Shown here: one piece after another, positions 11,158-22,603 of the stretch
Numbering within the stretch: the stretch's first letter is position 1
How the letters are laid out: the number at the start of each line of letters is the position of its first letter
NCBI GenBank assembly: GCA_036897485.1
Contig: JAYMTF010000301.1
Coordinates: forward strand, 1 to 40,619
Length of the DNA stretch: 40,619 nucleotides
Direction: 5' to 3'
Origin: Pelargonium nanum
Taxonomy: Eukaryota; Streptophyta; Magnoliopsida; Geraniales; Geraniaceae
The notes under the pieces: generated by a model
What the model saw: the letters and a program-made list of their open reading frames with translations, nothing else
The model's database searches: none
Told to the model about the DNA's origin: nothing
Program-made: the position numbers and the translations under genes

Positions 11158-13460
11158 ACATTACATATATTCTTAGTAAGCAGGGAATTTAGGGATTGTT
11201 TCTGTTGGTGTTAAAACTTCTTAAACTGTTGTATTGTCTATTGTTTTCCATTATTAATCCTAATTTTCCTTTCCTCCCAATGTTCTTCGCTTATAGTAAA
11301 TTTATGATGTCCAAGCAATGCTTTTTGTGGAGTCTGAGAAGATTCATTTGTAGACCGTTTCATTGAGACTTAAACCCGAACTATATCATACGTCGCGTAT
11401 AGTGTACATATCATATGTGTGGAGCTATTTCTGGTAGTGAAAATGGTTTGTTGGTGATATTCAATGTCCTCAAAGACCAATGAGTCACTGTCTTCAATGT
11501 TTTGTGTCACAAGAAATGAGGTGTTTTAGGAGTTGTCTCAAACACATATTCACATGATATTAAACAAGTTGGTTTTGGAGGAGTCACTGTCTCTGTGTTT
11601 TTTTTGTTTGTTTTGGAAAATGGTTCCTGTGGAGGAAGCAAAATCAACCAAACACAACTCCAATTGGAGAGCAAACTAGGCATGTGTTGACAAACAACAT
11701 ATGTTTTGTTGATTTAGTGAGTCTTGTTCCTTTCTTATGTAAGAAGTGAGATTAACATAGAACTTGAAATGTTGGGATGTGGATTTTACTATTTTTAGGG
11801 CAAAATTACATTTTGTTTTTGGGAGGACCATAAATTGTTGCCTTTTGTAAATACATGTAAAAAAAATATTCCAATTATGTCATGGCATAGTATCTCCCAT
11901 TGCACCTCTTTTTTTAAAGCCAATCTTTCCTATTTTTTCCTTTCTTTTCTTTCATCATCTTGTTGTCTTTAGATTCTATTTAAAAGGCAATAATAAATCT
12001 CATGCATAAGCTTAGTAACTACTACTACTACCAAAAAAAAAAAAAGAGTATTAAACAAAACATAAACTCTACCAAAAGTAGTGTTTTTATATAGTCCTAT
12101 GAAGGTGCATATTGGTCACAAAAGAGTTTTAACTTTTAGTTCTTTAAATTGTTAATTTTGAAACCATTTGGATTATCATACTAACCCATATCTTGAAACA
12201 GTAAGTTTTCATAATTTCACAAAATTGTGGGTCATTGTGGGTTTAGTGGATAATTAATAATAATAATTTGGTCTTAATGATGCCAAAAAATGTATATTTA
12301 GGAAAGAGAGCAAAAATAAAGGAAAGACAATCCTTTTCACATCATGCATTTGCTTTCAATTGCTTCCTCTTTTTGATACTATCTTGAAACCTTTTTGTTT
12401 GGAGAAATTTCACTTTCAATTGCTTTTTTTTATATGTTTTCAAAGTCATAAAGATTCAAAACAAAAATGAATTATGTGGGATCATAAAGCTATAAAAGAA
12501 AAAAATGGGTTGGGGAAACATTTTACCATTTACCACCACTACAACTACTACTTAAGTCAATGTGGAAACATTGATTTAATTTTACTTAAGTCAATAAATT
12601 TGATCTAATTTGAATTTGAATTTGGCATTAGATTTGATGAATCAATCGAATTAACCAAAACGAATACAAAAATGTAGATTTGGATTTGAATTTGGATTTA
12701 GATTGATTCAATTAATGATTCATTTATCTAATTAATTCAATAACAATTTGAATTTTATATCAAATCATGTTAACCAATTACCATATTTCTTTTGAAGTAA
12801 CAAAACCAAAAGATGTCAAAAATTAAGCTACAAAATGAAGAGTGAATTTATTGAAATTTCTTTTACCCATCTAATTTGATTTGAATCCATAATCTCAATT
12901 TTAAGACAGAACGAATAAGCAAAACCACACGAGCCCACACAATTTACATGTAAAACCTGAAATCCAACATGACTCGATACTCATACCACTAAGGGTTTCG
13001 TTAGTTCTTTTCAAATCAATACCCGTAAAGCTCGATCCAACTCGAAATCTAAATTGTTAACTTCATATTAAACTCACATTTTGTACTGGAAATTCTTATG
13101 GGTCACACTAAACCACATGTTTTGTACTAAAAAAAATTCGAAAACTGCAACTGTTACATGTTGTGCTAGACTTTTTAAACTAGAAAAAGATCATAGTGAA
13201 ACTCGAATTGTCAGCTATAAACAGAGTAACTAAAATAATGAAAGAAGAAAAAAACTTACTTTTACTGTCCACAATTGACATTTCAGTGTGAAATCTGTCA
13301 AATTAGAGGGAAGAAAAAAAAAAAAACAGTAGCAGAATCTTAGCTGGATGCACCACCTTCCCCTCTCTTCCTCTTTCTCACCAACCTCTTTTTTCCCGAG
13401 AAACAAACAGAAAAATAATCCTCACACCACCACCATTTCCACCACATTTCTCTCCCAACA

Positions 13461-16400
13461 ATGCCCACTTCCTCACTCTTCTTCTCCTTCTTCCTCCTCT
13501 TATCCTGCGCATCCTCCACCACCTCCGCCCGCCGGAGCCTCCACCAACCACCGTTCTTTCCGCAAAACTCGCTCCCTCCCTCCGACCCACCGTCCCTTTC
13601 TCCTCCATCACCAAAACCCAACTTCCCATTTTCCACTTCTACCCCTAAAGCCTCTCCATTTTTTCCGACCTACCCTTCTCCGCCGCCGCCGCCGTCTCCG
13701 ATCACCTTCGCCTCCTTTCCGGCCAACCTCTCCGATCACCTCCCCCACCGTCACACCTCCAAATACCCCTCCAAGCTCCTCGCCGCCGCCGCCGTCTCTA
13801 CCGCCGCCATCGTCGCTGCCATTGCTCTGTTCTGCTACTGTCGTCGGAAACGAGCTCCCGAACTCGCCGACGGCAAAAGACTCAGTTCAACGAGCTCTGA
13901 GTTTCTCTATCTGGAAACTCTTGTGAGCTCTCGCCGGGTCGATGGTGGCAATGTCGGAGCTGTGTCGGACTCGCCGGCGCTCCGTCAGTTGCCACCCCTT
14001 TCCCGGCAGAGCAACCGGAATGGCTATGTGAGCTCAACGGCCGATGAGGACGAGGAGTTTTATTCGCCGAGAGGGTCTATCGGCGGTGGATTCGAGTCCG
14101 GTGGATCGTACGACGTCGTCGGAGCTGAGAATTTTGAAGCCAGAATCAGCCATTCGAGCTCTAGCTCGTACTCGTCTTCCACTTCGGGCTCTCCGGCGAG
14201 GTCGCATTCGATCAGTCTCTCGCCGCCGGTCAGTTTGAGCCCAATAAAATCGCAACCCAAATCTCCAAAACCAGATGAGTCGCCGCCGAGAAAGTCAGAT
14301 GTTCCCGGAGAATATCTCCGGTCCCCAACTCTCTCGCCGGAGATACTGTCGGCACCACCAAAACCGGAAGCTAGTCTGCGACTGTGGAATGCTCCGGGCC
14401 GGAGTGTGCACTCTCCGGTGCTGTCTATGACATCTTCCTCGCCGGAGCTAAATGCATATGCTACAAATACACTTTCTCCGGGGACAACCTTGTCGCCGGA
14501 GAGAGATTTTGACATAAACCCAGATCCTTCTTGGGCTCAAAATGTCCGGTCACCGGCGAGAAGTGTGGATCTAAACCTCACAGAAGCTTCATCTCCGGAA
14601 AGTGTTGCCAATGCTTCACATAAGCCCATTTCAGCTCCACCTCCTCCCCGGCCGCCGCCATTGCCACCACAAGAATCAAAACCCGTCGCTCAGCTCAGCT
14701 CCAAACCGCCGCCTCTTGCACCTCCTTCGAGGCCTTTCATGTTCCAAAACCGAACAAAAGTCTCTCCGGAGAAAATGGAGGAGGAGACGCCAAAGCCGAA
14801 GCTGAAGCCACTGCACTGGGATAAAGTGAGAGCAAGCTCGGGTCGCGACATGGTGTGGGATCATCTGGGATCCAGCTCGTTCAAGTAAGCTACTTGTAAC
14901 GACCTGAATGCTTATCGAATGAATCGTTCGACACTTGGACTCTCAAAACAGTACATGATAATGGTTATCTGATTGCAGGTTGAACGAGGAGATGATTGAA
15001 TCTTTGTTCATAGTGAATACCCCGCAATCAAAACTGAAGGAAACAAAAACAACTCATCGCGCTGTTCTTCACTCCCCGGATCAAGATAATCGAGTTCTTG
15101 ATCCGAAAAGGTCACAGAACATTGCCATTTCACTGAGGGCACTCAATGTGGCTGTTGATGAAGTTTGTGAAGCTCTATTAGAAGGTATTTCACAGCCTTT
15201 TTTTATTCAGAGATAAAAATCGGAGAAAATTTCGCAAAGTAAACCTATTTGTACCCGTAGTAAGGAAACTCGTTCTATTTATCATATAAAGAAACTTGTT
15301 ACCATTGGTCGATAATTTAGATGCTACAAGCGATTCCCAGATACCATAACACTGGGGCATTACTTTTGGACAAGTTATGGAACCCGTAATGTAATGATCA
15401 AGCATGCTACTTGAATAATCGCTTCTATTTGTCCACAGGAAATGCAGAAACTCTTGGGACGGAACTGTTAGAAAGTTTAACAAAGATGGCTCCGACCAAA
15501 GAAGAAGAGCGGAAGTTGAGAGACTTCAAGGCGGATTCACCGATCAAGCTTGGTCCTGCTGAGAAATTTCTCAAGGCAGTGCTTGATGTGCCTTTTGCAT
15601 TTAAAAGGGTTGAGTCTATGCTTTACATGACCAATTTTCAGACTGAAGTTGAGTACCTGAACAAGTCTTTTCAAACTCTTGAGGTAATGAAACTCTTTGT
15701 GTTTCTGATAATGTTTTTTCAGTCGTTATCATGGTTTTTGTAGTTTTATAAACCTTGAACAAAACAAAATTATAGTTTTACGCTCGTATTAAGATTTTCA
15801 CATCAAGAACACAATAAGGAATATATTAGAGGGTGTAGAAGTAATTAGCCGAGGTTTAGCCCACGGGAAAGAGTAAAGTTGATGCCTTGTGACCTTGAGG
15901 TCACGGGTTCGAGTAAGTGAAACAGTCTCTCTACAAGGATGGTGGGAGTCTCGGGACTGAACCGCCTTTTCTGTATCAGTTCTTGATACGGATATGTGTG
16001 TTCGATTTCTACATATAAGTGAAGTAGATATTTATGAACTCATGGAAGTGGTGTTTGATGCTAAACTCTAGTGTTTCTTGTTCCCGCATTTTACAGGTTG
16101 CGTGCGAAGAACTAAGAAACAGCAGGATGTTCCTAAAGCTTTTAGAAGCTGTACTCAAGACCGGGAACCGCATGAACGTGGGGACAAATCGCGGCGACGC
16201 CCACGCCTTCAAGCTCGACACATTACTCAAGCTTATCGATGTGAAGGGCGCGGACGGGAAAACCACGCTCCTTCACTTCGTTGTGCAAGAAATCATAAGA
16301 ACCGAAGGCGCTCGCCTTAGTTTGAGTGAAGATGTTGCCAAGTGTAGGAACCTTGGCCTGCAAGTTGTTTCGGGACTGAGTTCGGAGCTTGTGAATGTGA

Positions 16401-16885
16401 AAAAAGTTGCCTCGATGGATTCTGAGGTTCTCAGCAGCGATGTCTCGAAGCTTTCTCGAGGCATCAGAAACCTCGAGGAGGTTCTGAGAATGAGCGAGAC
16501 CACAGACATAGGTGAAAGGACACAAAGATTCTCGGATTCCATGAATGAGTTCAAGAAAATGGCAGAGAAGGAGATTACAAAGCTTCAAACTCGAGAAAGT
16601 GTTGCACTTTCGCTTGTCAAGGAAGTTACAGAGTATTTCCATGGAAACTCGGCGAGGGAAGAGGCTCACCCTCTCAGAATCTTCATGGTTGTTCGGGATT
16701 TTCTCAGCGTTCTTGATCGGGTTTGCAAGGAAGTAGGTGTGATAAACGAACGCATTAGTGTTAGTTCTGTTCACAAGTGTCCCGTTCTCGTTAATCCCAT
16801 CATTCCACAAGTAGTTCCCGTTTTCCCGGAGAGGAAACTGGATTGCTCCTCCGATGATGAAAGTTCATCGGAGTGCTCGTTTTAG
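13461..16885 (+). CDS. FH1: Class I formin (FH1-like), 887 aa, 4 exons
   Basis: Exons 13461-14884, 14979-15184, 15439-15683 and 16097-16885 give 2664 nt, 887 residues. Domains in order: signal peptide (1-23); a proline-rich extracellular part with SPPPPPSP extensin-like motifs (30-85); a transmembrane segment (about 106-127) followed by RRKR; a serine/proline-rich cytosolic region with many SP sites; a short FH1 polyproline region (391-425); and FH2 from about 442 ([11 protein letters not shown]) through [21 protein letters not shown] (about 648-668) to near 860. Class I formins nucleate and cap actin and anchor it to the plasma membrane and wall. The [11 protein letters not shown] and FASFPANL motifs point to the AtFH1 group. 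A -frame ATG at 13348 opens a long out-of-frame ORF overlapping this start; if transcribed it would be an inhibitory uORF. Intron 3 holds a SINE. Confidence 0.95.
15840..16005 (+). mobile_element. Au-like tRNA-derived SINE in formin intron 3
   Basis: Shows an A-box-like tagcccacgggaaag, a B-box-like ggtcacgggttcgagt, the aaacagtctctcta segment, and a gtgggagtctcgggactgaa segment, which is the order found in Au-type plant SINEs. Two more relatives lie at 18070-18165 and 19829-19960. The copy is diverged; no clear target duplication was found. Confidence 0.6.
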
Positions 16886-17817
16886 CATATGTTAGGGTTT
16901 CGCTATTTTGTTGTCTCCGGCGAAAGAACAGCCTGATGTTCGCCGGTCAGGCAGGCTTGAGTTTGTTTATATCAGCTGTTAGTAGGGTCTTTTTAGGGTA
17001 TTTGTATTTGTATTTTTTTGCTTTCACTTATTCTTGTACAAATCAGTGTAAAAGATTTTGAAATTGTTTTATTATAGATATATAATATAGAAGGCAGTTT
17101 CTGGAATATGTTGGAAGTTCTGTTCACTGTTCAGTAAAAGAAGCAAAGCTCTAGTGTTAGTCTCTCAGATTCTTCCTTATTCACTTTGCTATTTTATTGA
17201 TTTTCTGTGTCTAGTTTCCTACTTACGGTTTTGAAACCGTCTAAAAAGTCGAGCTACACAATAAGGGTATCTCGCCCTTTCTCGCATAATCCCTCCCCTC
17301 CCTACCCGATCAAATTTGAGCGCATGTCATCAGTTACAGAAGTGTGACAGGCTCAGGGAAAATTTGCGGGTTTGGGTCACATAACATGGAACCGAGCAAT
17401 TATCGGGTCAGGCAAACCTGCAGATTTTGTATGTAAACCCGACCTGCGACGCAAAACCCATACACTTTCCGGGTTGGGTTTGGGTAAAGCCTTTCAACCC
17501 AAACCCTCTCATGACTGAGAAGTTCTAAACTTCTAATACAAACATAGAGAATGAGAATCTCATTTCCATTTCCATTCTTGATTCTCATCGGTGAACAAAA
17601 TTCTAATCCAAATGCTACCTAGATTCCGTAGTATTTGCAAGTGTAGGAAGCAAAAATTATGATACACAATATAAACAATCATAACTGCATTTCAAATTCA
17701 TCGTAAATATATTTAACTTCATTCATAGTTACGCTTCCTCTCAACATTTATTTGAATTTGTTAGATGATATGTACTATATATATTATCTATTGAGTTGTA
17801 CAATTTGACATATGTGT
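16886..17817. other. Convergent 3' interval between formin and thioesterase
   Basis: Holds the formin 3' UTR (AT-rich end near 17040-17095), GGGTTTGGGT-rich sequence at 17355-17510 of a type seen several times in this window, and a truncated MITE copy at about 17535-17619. The thioesterase 3' UTR lies at its right end. No supported gene. Confidence 0.45.
17535..17619. mobile_element. Tourist-like MITE, copy 2 (left end truncated)
   Basis: Shares the gagaatctcattt interior motif and the terminal aatccaaatgctacc with the other copies; the left terminal repeat is missing. Confidence 0.6.
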
Positions 17818-20800
17818 TTACTTACTCGTGCCATTTGATTGCAAGGCCCTCGCGTCTTTGCGTTCAAGGATTCTCCGCGCTTCTTCCTCTGTTGCCGGAA
17901 CCACATTCAGAATCCTGAATCCATTTGTGGTCGCCTTTGCCTCAGGGCGCACAGTAAAAGTAAAGTAGAATGTGTTTGATACCTGCTCAAGACGTAGAAA
18001 AGGCGATCGAGATTAACTATGGAAATAAATATTCATCACAACATTTAGAGCTTCAAGAGTTCAAGTAAAAAGACGAGTTCAGTGCACGAGGCTCACACTG
18101 TAGTGGGGTCTGGAGAGGGTCACGTGTTCTATGACTCGAACATGTGACCTCAATGTCGCGAAACAACAACCTTATAACATTCCTCTGTTGTCGATTACTA
18201 TAACTAGACACTTTGGCAGCGTTTTGATTAAAAATTTAGGAATGAGATTCACATTCCAAAGCCATTTTCTTGAAAGAAAATAAAAAACTTGTCCGGACAT
18301 GAACAATGAGAATCTCATTATTGATTCTCATTCATGAACATTTTTTTTAATCCAAACGCTATCTTTATGTTCCGAGGGAGTAATTTGCAGGGATTTACCT
18401 CGCTAGATCTCAGCTCAGGTCGCGTAACATGAGCAACGACTTCAACATTTATTAGAGGCTGATCGGTTTTGTGAAATTGTGTGTACAGAACACACGACTT
18501 GAATCGAAGGAAGTCTCCAACGTCCACCTGCATTACCAAATCACGTTTAAAAAACCGGACAAATTAGTAAGGTCTTACACGTAGTTGAAAAGAAAGGAAG
18601 AGACAAGGAGAAACTCACAGGTCTTAAGAAATCGACATGATCCACTTCTAGGAAGTAAGGCACCAAGCCAGCAAAGGCGTAAGCAGTTGAAAAAGCTAGT
18701 TCAAATGCTCGATGCATCAAAAACCCACCAAAGATCCGACCGTGGATGTTCCTTTGCTGAGGCTGGCAAATCAAAGAATTCTCGAGGCTTGTGTCCCGTA
18801 AAAGAATGCTGTTTCTGTCCGCCAACGCTGGCATGTCGCAGAAGATTCGTCCCTCAGCTAATAGCTCTTCGAATCTACCAAGTTCTCCATTTTCGAAACC
18901 CTTCCCGTCTCCTCCTCTCTTTCCTTTCCTCAATTTACTTCTAGCTTCCGCGTCCTCGAAAAGCAACTTTTCTTTATCAGTTTCCGGTGAGAGCCGATTC
19001 ACCGGAGCAGCTTTCCCGGTCTTGGAGTCACGAGCCACGAATATGAAATTGGCCGTCAAAGCCACGGACTCTGAAGAATCACACTTTTCTGCAAAATAAT
19101 TCTACTTATGTGAAGTGTACAATTAACCATTATGAAATAAGTTTTGATTCGGTATGTAGATAATTGATAAGTTGATGCTACCTTCATATGTGAATAAATG
19201 TCGTTTTAGGCTTATTCACACGTATTAAGAAATCATGTGAAATCATAATTGACTTCCCAACTAATGACAAACTTCAAAATGGTAATATATCACAAAATGT
19301 ATACGAGTTCTTCTACATGAATGTACCTTTTGTGGACTGCATAACTTCCAGTTGGATCTCAATTGATGACCGGCCAACCCATATTACAGAACCGACTATT
19401 TTGAGATCAATATCAACACTAATTGGCTTCGTAAGAACAATTTTGTCCACAGAAGCAGTGACCAGCAAGAGAGGCCTTGTCATGCTATGATCATAGTAGC
19501 AATGCTAGTTCACAAACAAAGAAATCAATTACTTACATGAACAAGTACAAAATGAAAATATATTCCATTGAAATCCCCCAAGCAAATAGTTACTTTACGA
19601 ATCCCTAACTGGGTTACTAAACAATAAACTAGAGAACATTGATCAATAAAAGGAGCAACTTCAGGTCAGAATTCCATACGTAGTCATGTTTTCAAACTTT
19701 TCAGTTTTATCTGAAAGCCTAAGCTACTTCAATGCACCCACGTGACATAAACACAATGAAATAGATATATATCGTTGACATAGTAATAAAAATAGGTAAC
19801 TACTTCCAAAATACCACGGAACTGGCCAAGTGCACGAGGCTTTCATCATTGTAGTGTTCGAGATGGTATCTATGCAGTTCATACCCTAGAGGTTGTTTCC
19901 GTAACTCAAACTAGTGACCTCAAAGTCACAAGTCAATAACTTTGGCATTGCACATGCGTCAAGACTCATCCTCAAACTGTAACATCATGAAAGACTAGAC
20001 CCAACAAGAGTAGCATACTAACATAGCTAAAACTACAAAGCACGAACAATTTAACTGCCTAATCTAAAGGATGCGATAGGACATGATCAGTCAATTTCAT
20101 GAAGCACCCTATTAACTTTAGCATTTTACTTGCCCCAAGACTCATCCTCAAACCAAAATTTGTAACAACATGAAAGATTTGAACCCAAAAGTCCAGCATA
20201 CTTGGCTACTTGCATAGCTAAAACTAGGAACAATTAACTGCCTAATCTAAAGTATGCAATATGACAACATCTATCAACTTCATGGATCATACCATTATAG
20301 TTCAAAATTTTGCAGCATGACACACAAATACAACTTTTGCGCTAACATATTTTACTTCAGCTACAATATCTGATAATGATCAAAACCCAATTCAGAAAAC
20401 TGATTTTCAAGCACTATCCACATACTTAATTCTAGTTAACAAATACAATTCATAAATGATACACCAACATGTCCAATTCCATATCCGATACCAATCACAA
20501 CCCAATTCAGTAAACTGATTTTCAAGCACTATCCACATACTTAATTCTAGTTAAGAAATACAATTCATACATGATACACCAACATGTCCAATTCCATATC
20601 CAATACCAATCACAACCCAATTCAGTAAACTGATTTTCAAGCACGGCACACATCCAATTCTAGCTAACAACCATCATCGGGGCAAGTGGCTTAAGGCGCT
20701 TGCTTTGAGGTCTCAGGTTCGAGCATCGGTCGTTAAGCTTGCTGATAAAAACAAAATCAACCAATTCTAGCTAACAAATACAATTCATGCACCAACATAT

Positions 20801-21326
20801 CCAATTTCATATCCCACAACGATCAGAGCCCAATTCAGATACATGATTTTCAAGCAAAACCCACAATTGTAAACACAATAAACAGCTCAAAACAATAACA
20901 AAAAAAATTGAAGAGATCATGAATACAACACACCTTGACCGAAATGGTGCCAGCAAGAGCATCAAGGTCCTCCAGCAATTTCCCAATCCTGACCTCATTC
21001 CACGGATCTCTATACTGCTCTCTCAATATATAATCCGACGAGAAATTGTATCGAATACTGGTTCGGCTCTGCGCCGGAGTTTTGAGGAGCAACTCGCTCT
21101 GCGGAGGAGCATCTGTTGGCGTGTCGAGCAGTCTCTCGAACATCTTCGACCTCGCTTCCCAGAGAGCGTTGGTCACCGGAGAATTGAACATTCCGGGCCA
21201 GAGGCTGATGGGTTTTCCGGCCGACGAGCTCATGTCGCCGGACGGAGGAGGAGCAGTGCTCTCGAAAGGAGGAGCGGTGGTTGAATTCACGGAAATGGTT
21301 CTCGGTGAAGTGGAATTGAAATCCAT
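17818..21326 (-). CDS. Acyl-CoA thioesterase (ACOT9-like, double hotdog), with +1 frameshift
   Basis: Minus-strand exons 21326-20934, 19505-19327, 19088-18619, 18527-18399 and 17982-17818. The product is a plant acyl-CoA thioesterase with two hotdog domains, which hydrolyses acyl-CoA to free fatty acid and CoA. Family motifs include LWPGMFNSPVTNALWEAR, LLLVTASVDKI, SVIWVGRSSIEIQLEVMQS, ADRNSILLRDTSLENSLICQ, NIHGRIFGGFLMHRAFELAF and the last exon VSNTFYFTFTVRPEAKAT. All junctions are GT-AG. The exons total 1336 nt; removing one base gives exactly 445 codons (444 aa). The extra base is in exon 2 near 19439-19441 (caaattttg where caattttg would hold frame), so the read frame hits TAG after about 159 residues. 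This is either a real lesion or an assembly error. Intron 1 holds tandem repeats and two SINEs; intron 4 a MITE and a SINE. Confidence 0.88.
18070..18165 (-). mobile_element. Au-like SINE fragment in thioesterase intron 4
   Basis: Read on the minus strand, it has gaggtcacatgttcgagtc (B-box region) and ends ctacagtgtgagcctcgtg, the 3' end motif of Au-type SINEs. It is diverged and lacks a clear 5' end. Confidence 0.6.
18215..18363. mobile_element. Tourist-like MITE, copy 3
   Basis: Terminal inverted repeats ggcagcgttttgatt and aatccaaacgctatc, interior gagaatctcatt palindromic motif, flanked by ttt on both sides (18212-18214 and 18364-18366), a 3-bp duplication as expected of PIF/Harbinger-derived MITEs. 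It lies in intron 4 of the thioesterase gene. Confidence 0.8.
19829..19960 (-). mobile_element. Au-like SINE in thioesterase intron 1
   Basis: Minus-strand reading shows a B-box region gaggtcactagtttgagtt, then gaaacaacctct, then a 3' segment ending gaaagcctcgtgcactt. This is the same family as the copies at 15840 and 18070. Confidence 0.65.
19960..20310. repeat. Two ~178-bp tandem copies in thioesterase intron 1
   Basis: Copies share (c/g)aagactcatcctcaaac, aacatgaaaga, gcata(g)ctaaaacta, caat(t)taactgcctaatctaaa and a final caa(t)ttcatg segment. The second starts about 178 bp after the first. No coding capacity. Confidence 0.7.
20386..20870. repeat. 115-bp tandem repeats in thioesterase intron 1
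   Basis: The motif cccaattcag begins at 20386, 20501 and 20616, an exact 115-bp spacing, and again at 20829. The second and third copies are nearly identical, indicating recent duplication. The last interval is longer because a 90-bp SINE-like insert with its target duplication sits in it. Confidence 0.9.
20671..20760 (+). mobile_element. Short tRNA-like SINE with 17-bp target duplication
   Basis: A 90-bp insert with an A-box-like agtggcttaagg, a B-box-like caggttcgagc and an A-rich end (ataaaaacaaaatcaa). It is flanked by a perfect 17-bp direct repeat, ccaattctagctaacaa, at 20654-20670 and 20761-20777. It interrupts the last copy of the 115-bp repeat. The perfect duplication indicates a fairly recent retrotransposition. 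Confidence 0.8.
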
Positions 21327-22603
21327 GTGGAACCCAGAATTGGGTTGATCGAGACAAGAAATGGGTTTGAATTTGTTGATTGATTTGGTGGGGGTTTGGA
21401 GGAGGAAAATTGGGTTCGAATCAGGGAAAAAATGGAGGATTTTTTTTCCGGGAAAATATGTAAAGAGAGAGAAGTAGCTGTTTGGTTGGTTTGTGTTTAG
21501 TTAAAAAGGGAAAGAAGGTGGTGGTAGTTAACATTGATTTACTTCCATGAATATAGGAGTTTTTTTTAATGCCTACGTTAAAAATTTATTTTCCAAAAAC
21601 ATCTGATTATTTGTCTCATGTTGAAATATGTTATTTTTCATAACGGGTTTATGAATATTATTTTGTACTATTATGTTTCAGATGGTCATATTTTTCACAT
21701 AATCTGATTGTTATATTTAGAACGAGTTTATAATCAGCACGAAATTAACACTTTTAAGTCATACCGTACTAATTCTCATTCAAGTTAGGAATTATCACAA
21801 GGATGCAAAGCAAAACTCGACCAACCAAAATTTAATGCATCTCTATTTTCTGGGACTCGAACTCAATACCTCTAAGAAGCTGGAGCTGGAGCTAAATGTT
21901 AGTTAATTGACCTTATTAATTTAGTATGAATAAATTTTTCTTGGTAAAGCCCGAGTATTGGCCCATACATAACCCACCTTTCAAACACATATAAATAGAT
22001 GCCCATTGGGTTTAACGTTTCACAAATTATATCCATAAAAGCCCATTGGGCTCATTTTGTGAATAGCCTACAGCCCATGTTAGCTTGGGTGGAATATGCA
22101 CATATGACACAAATCCGATTAAACCGAACATAAATCTACTAAAACTGTATTGTGTCACAAATCATGATCCAAAAGTGTATAACTTTACATTTTTACTTTT
22201 AAATGAGTGAATCAATAAACAGATTATACTACTCCTTTAATCAAACAGATTCAACACGAGCACGACCTGATTACTAAACAAGTTTAGTTACTCAATCAGT
22301 ATCCAACACAAAACCGATCAAACAAAGTCAAAATTTACTTAAATTTGTGTCATGTCATGTCGTGATTCAAATTGTGGGTCCCACACACTAGCAAGTCAAT
22401 CAATTGAGGCTGCGGCCGTCCAATAATACAATAATTCATTTCTTGGTCCCCACTCCAAGTAACTCATAGCATATAATAATTGACCATCACAACCAATAAA
22501 GCATCAACGGAACATTTCCTGGAAATTTCTCTAACACACACACATATATATATACACATACATATATTTTGGAACTGAGAAATCTTTAGTTTCATCAATT
22601 GTC
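21327..22603. promoter_or_regulatory. Divergent promoter interval between thioesterase and GNAT
   Basis: The two genes start away from each other, so both promoters lie in this 1.3 kb. A TATA-like tatatatata run (22545-22554) lies about 50 nt before the GNAT ATG and is a plausible TATA box. No other element is clear; sequence is AT-rich with no ORF support. Confidence 0.5.

Larger units (their letters stand above)
10610..11375 (+). repeat. Three degenerate tandem copies of a ~275-bp unit
   Basis: Each copy runs: gattgttnctgntggtgtta, then a ttgtctannntttnattatt segment, a taaattt(g/a)t.(a/g)atgtc segment, and a tggagtctgaaaag(a/t) end. The shared tggtgtta motif falls at about 10653, 10929 and 11207, so spacing is near 275 bp. 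Copy 1 ends in a (CA)n run and copy 2 in an (AT)n(TG)n run, consistent with a microsatellite embedded in the ancestral unit. There are no terminal inverted repeats and no coding potential. Confidence 0.75.
9462..13460. other. Gene-poor AT-rich interval
   Basis: Four kilobases between MED19 and the formin. It contains the MED19 3' UTR, a tandem triplication at about 10610-11375, two dinucleotide microsatellites and long AT-rich runs. One exon-like stretch (10191-10259) is flanked by a good acceptor and donor but has no partner. The last few hundred bases serve as formin promoter and leader. I found no supported gene on either strand. Confidence 0.6.

Noticed and set aside
13348..13926. 192-aa ORF overlapping the formin start in another frame
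   Set aside because: Proline/serine/histidine low complexity with no homology I recognise; the formin frame is the real one. Only a possible uORF effect was kept.
14060..14515. 151-aa antisense ORF inside the formin exon
   Set aside because: Shadow of the GC-rich, serine/proline-rich coding strand; no recognisable domain, and the plus-strand formin is certain.
15840..15920. Possible tRNA gene from A- and B-box-like motifs
   Set aside because: No cloverleaf can be formed; the downstream segment matches SINE structure instead. The same holds for 20671-20760.
16223..16810. 195-aa antisense ORF in the formin FH2 exon
   Set aside because: Lies wholly opposite the conserved FH2 coding sequence; no own signals.
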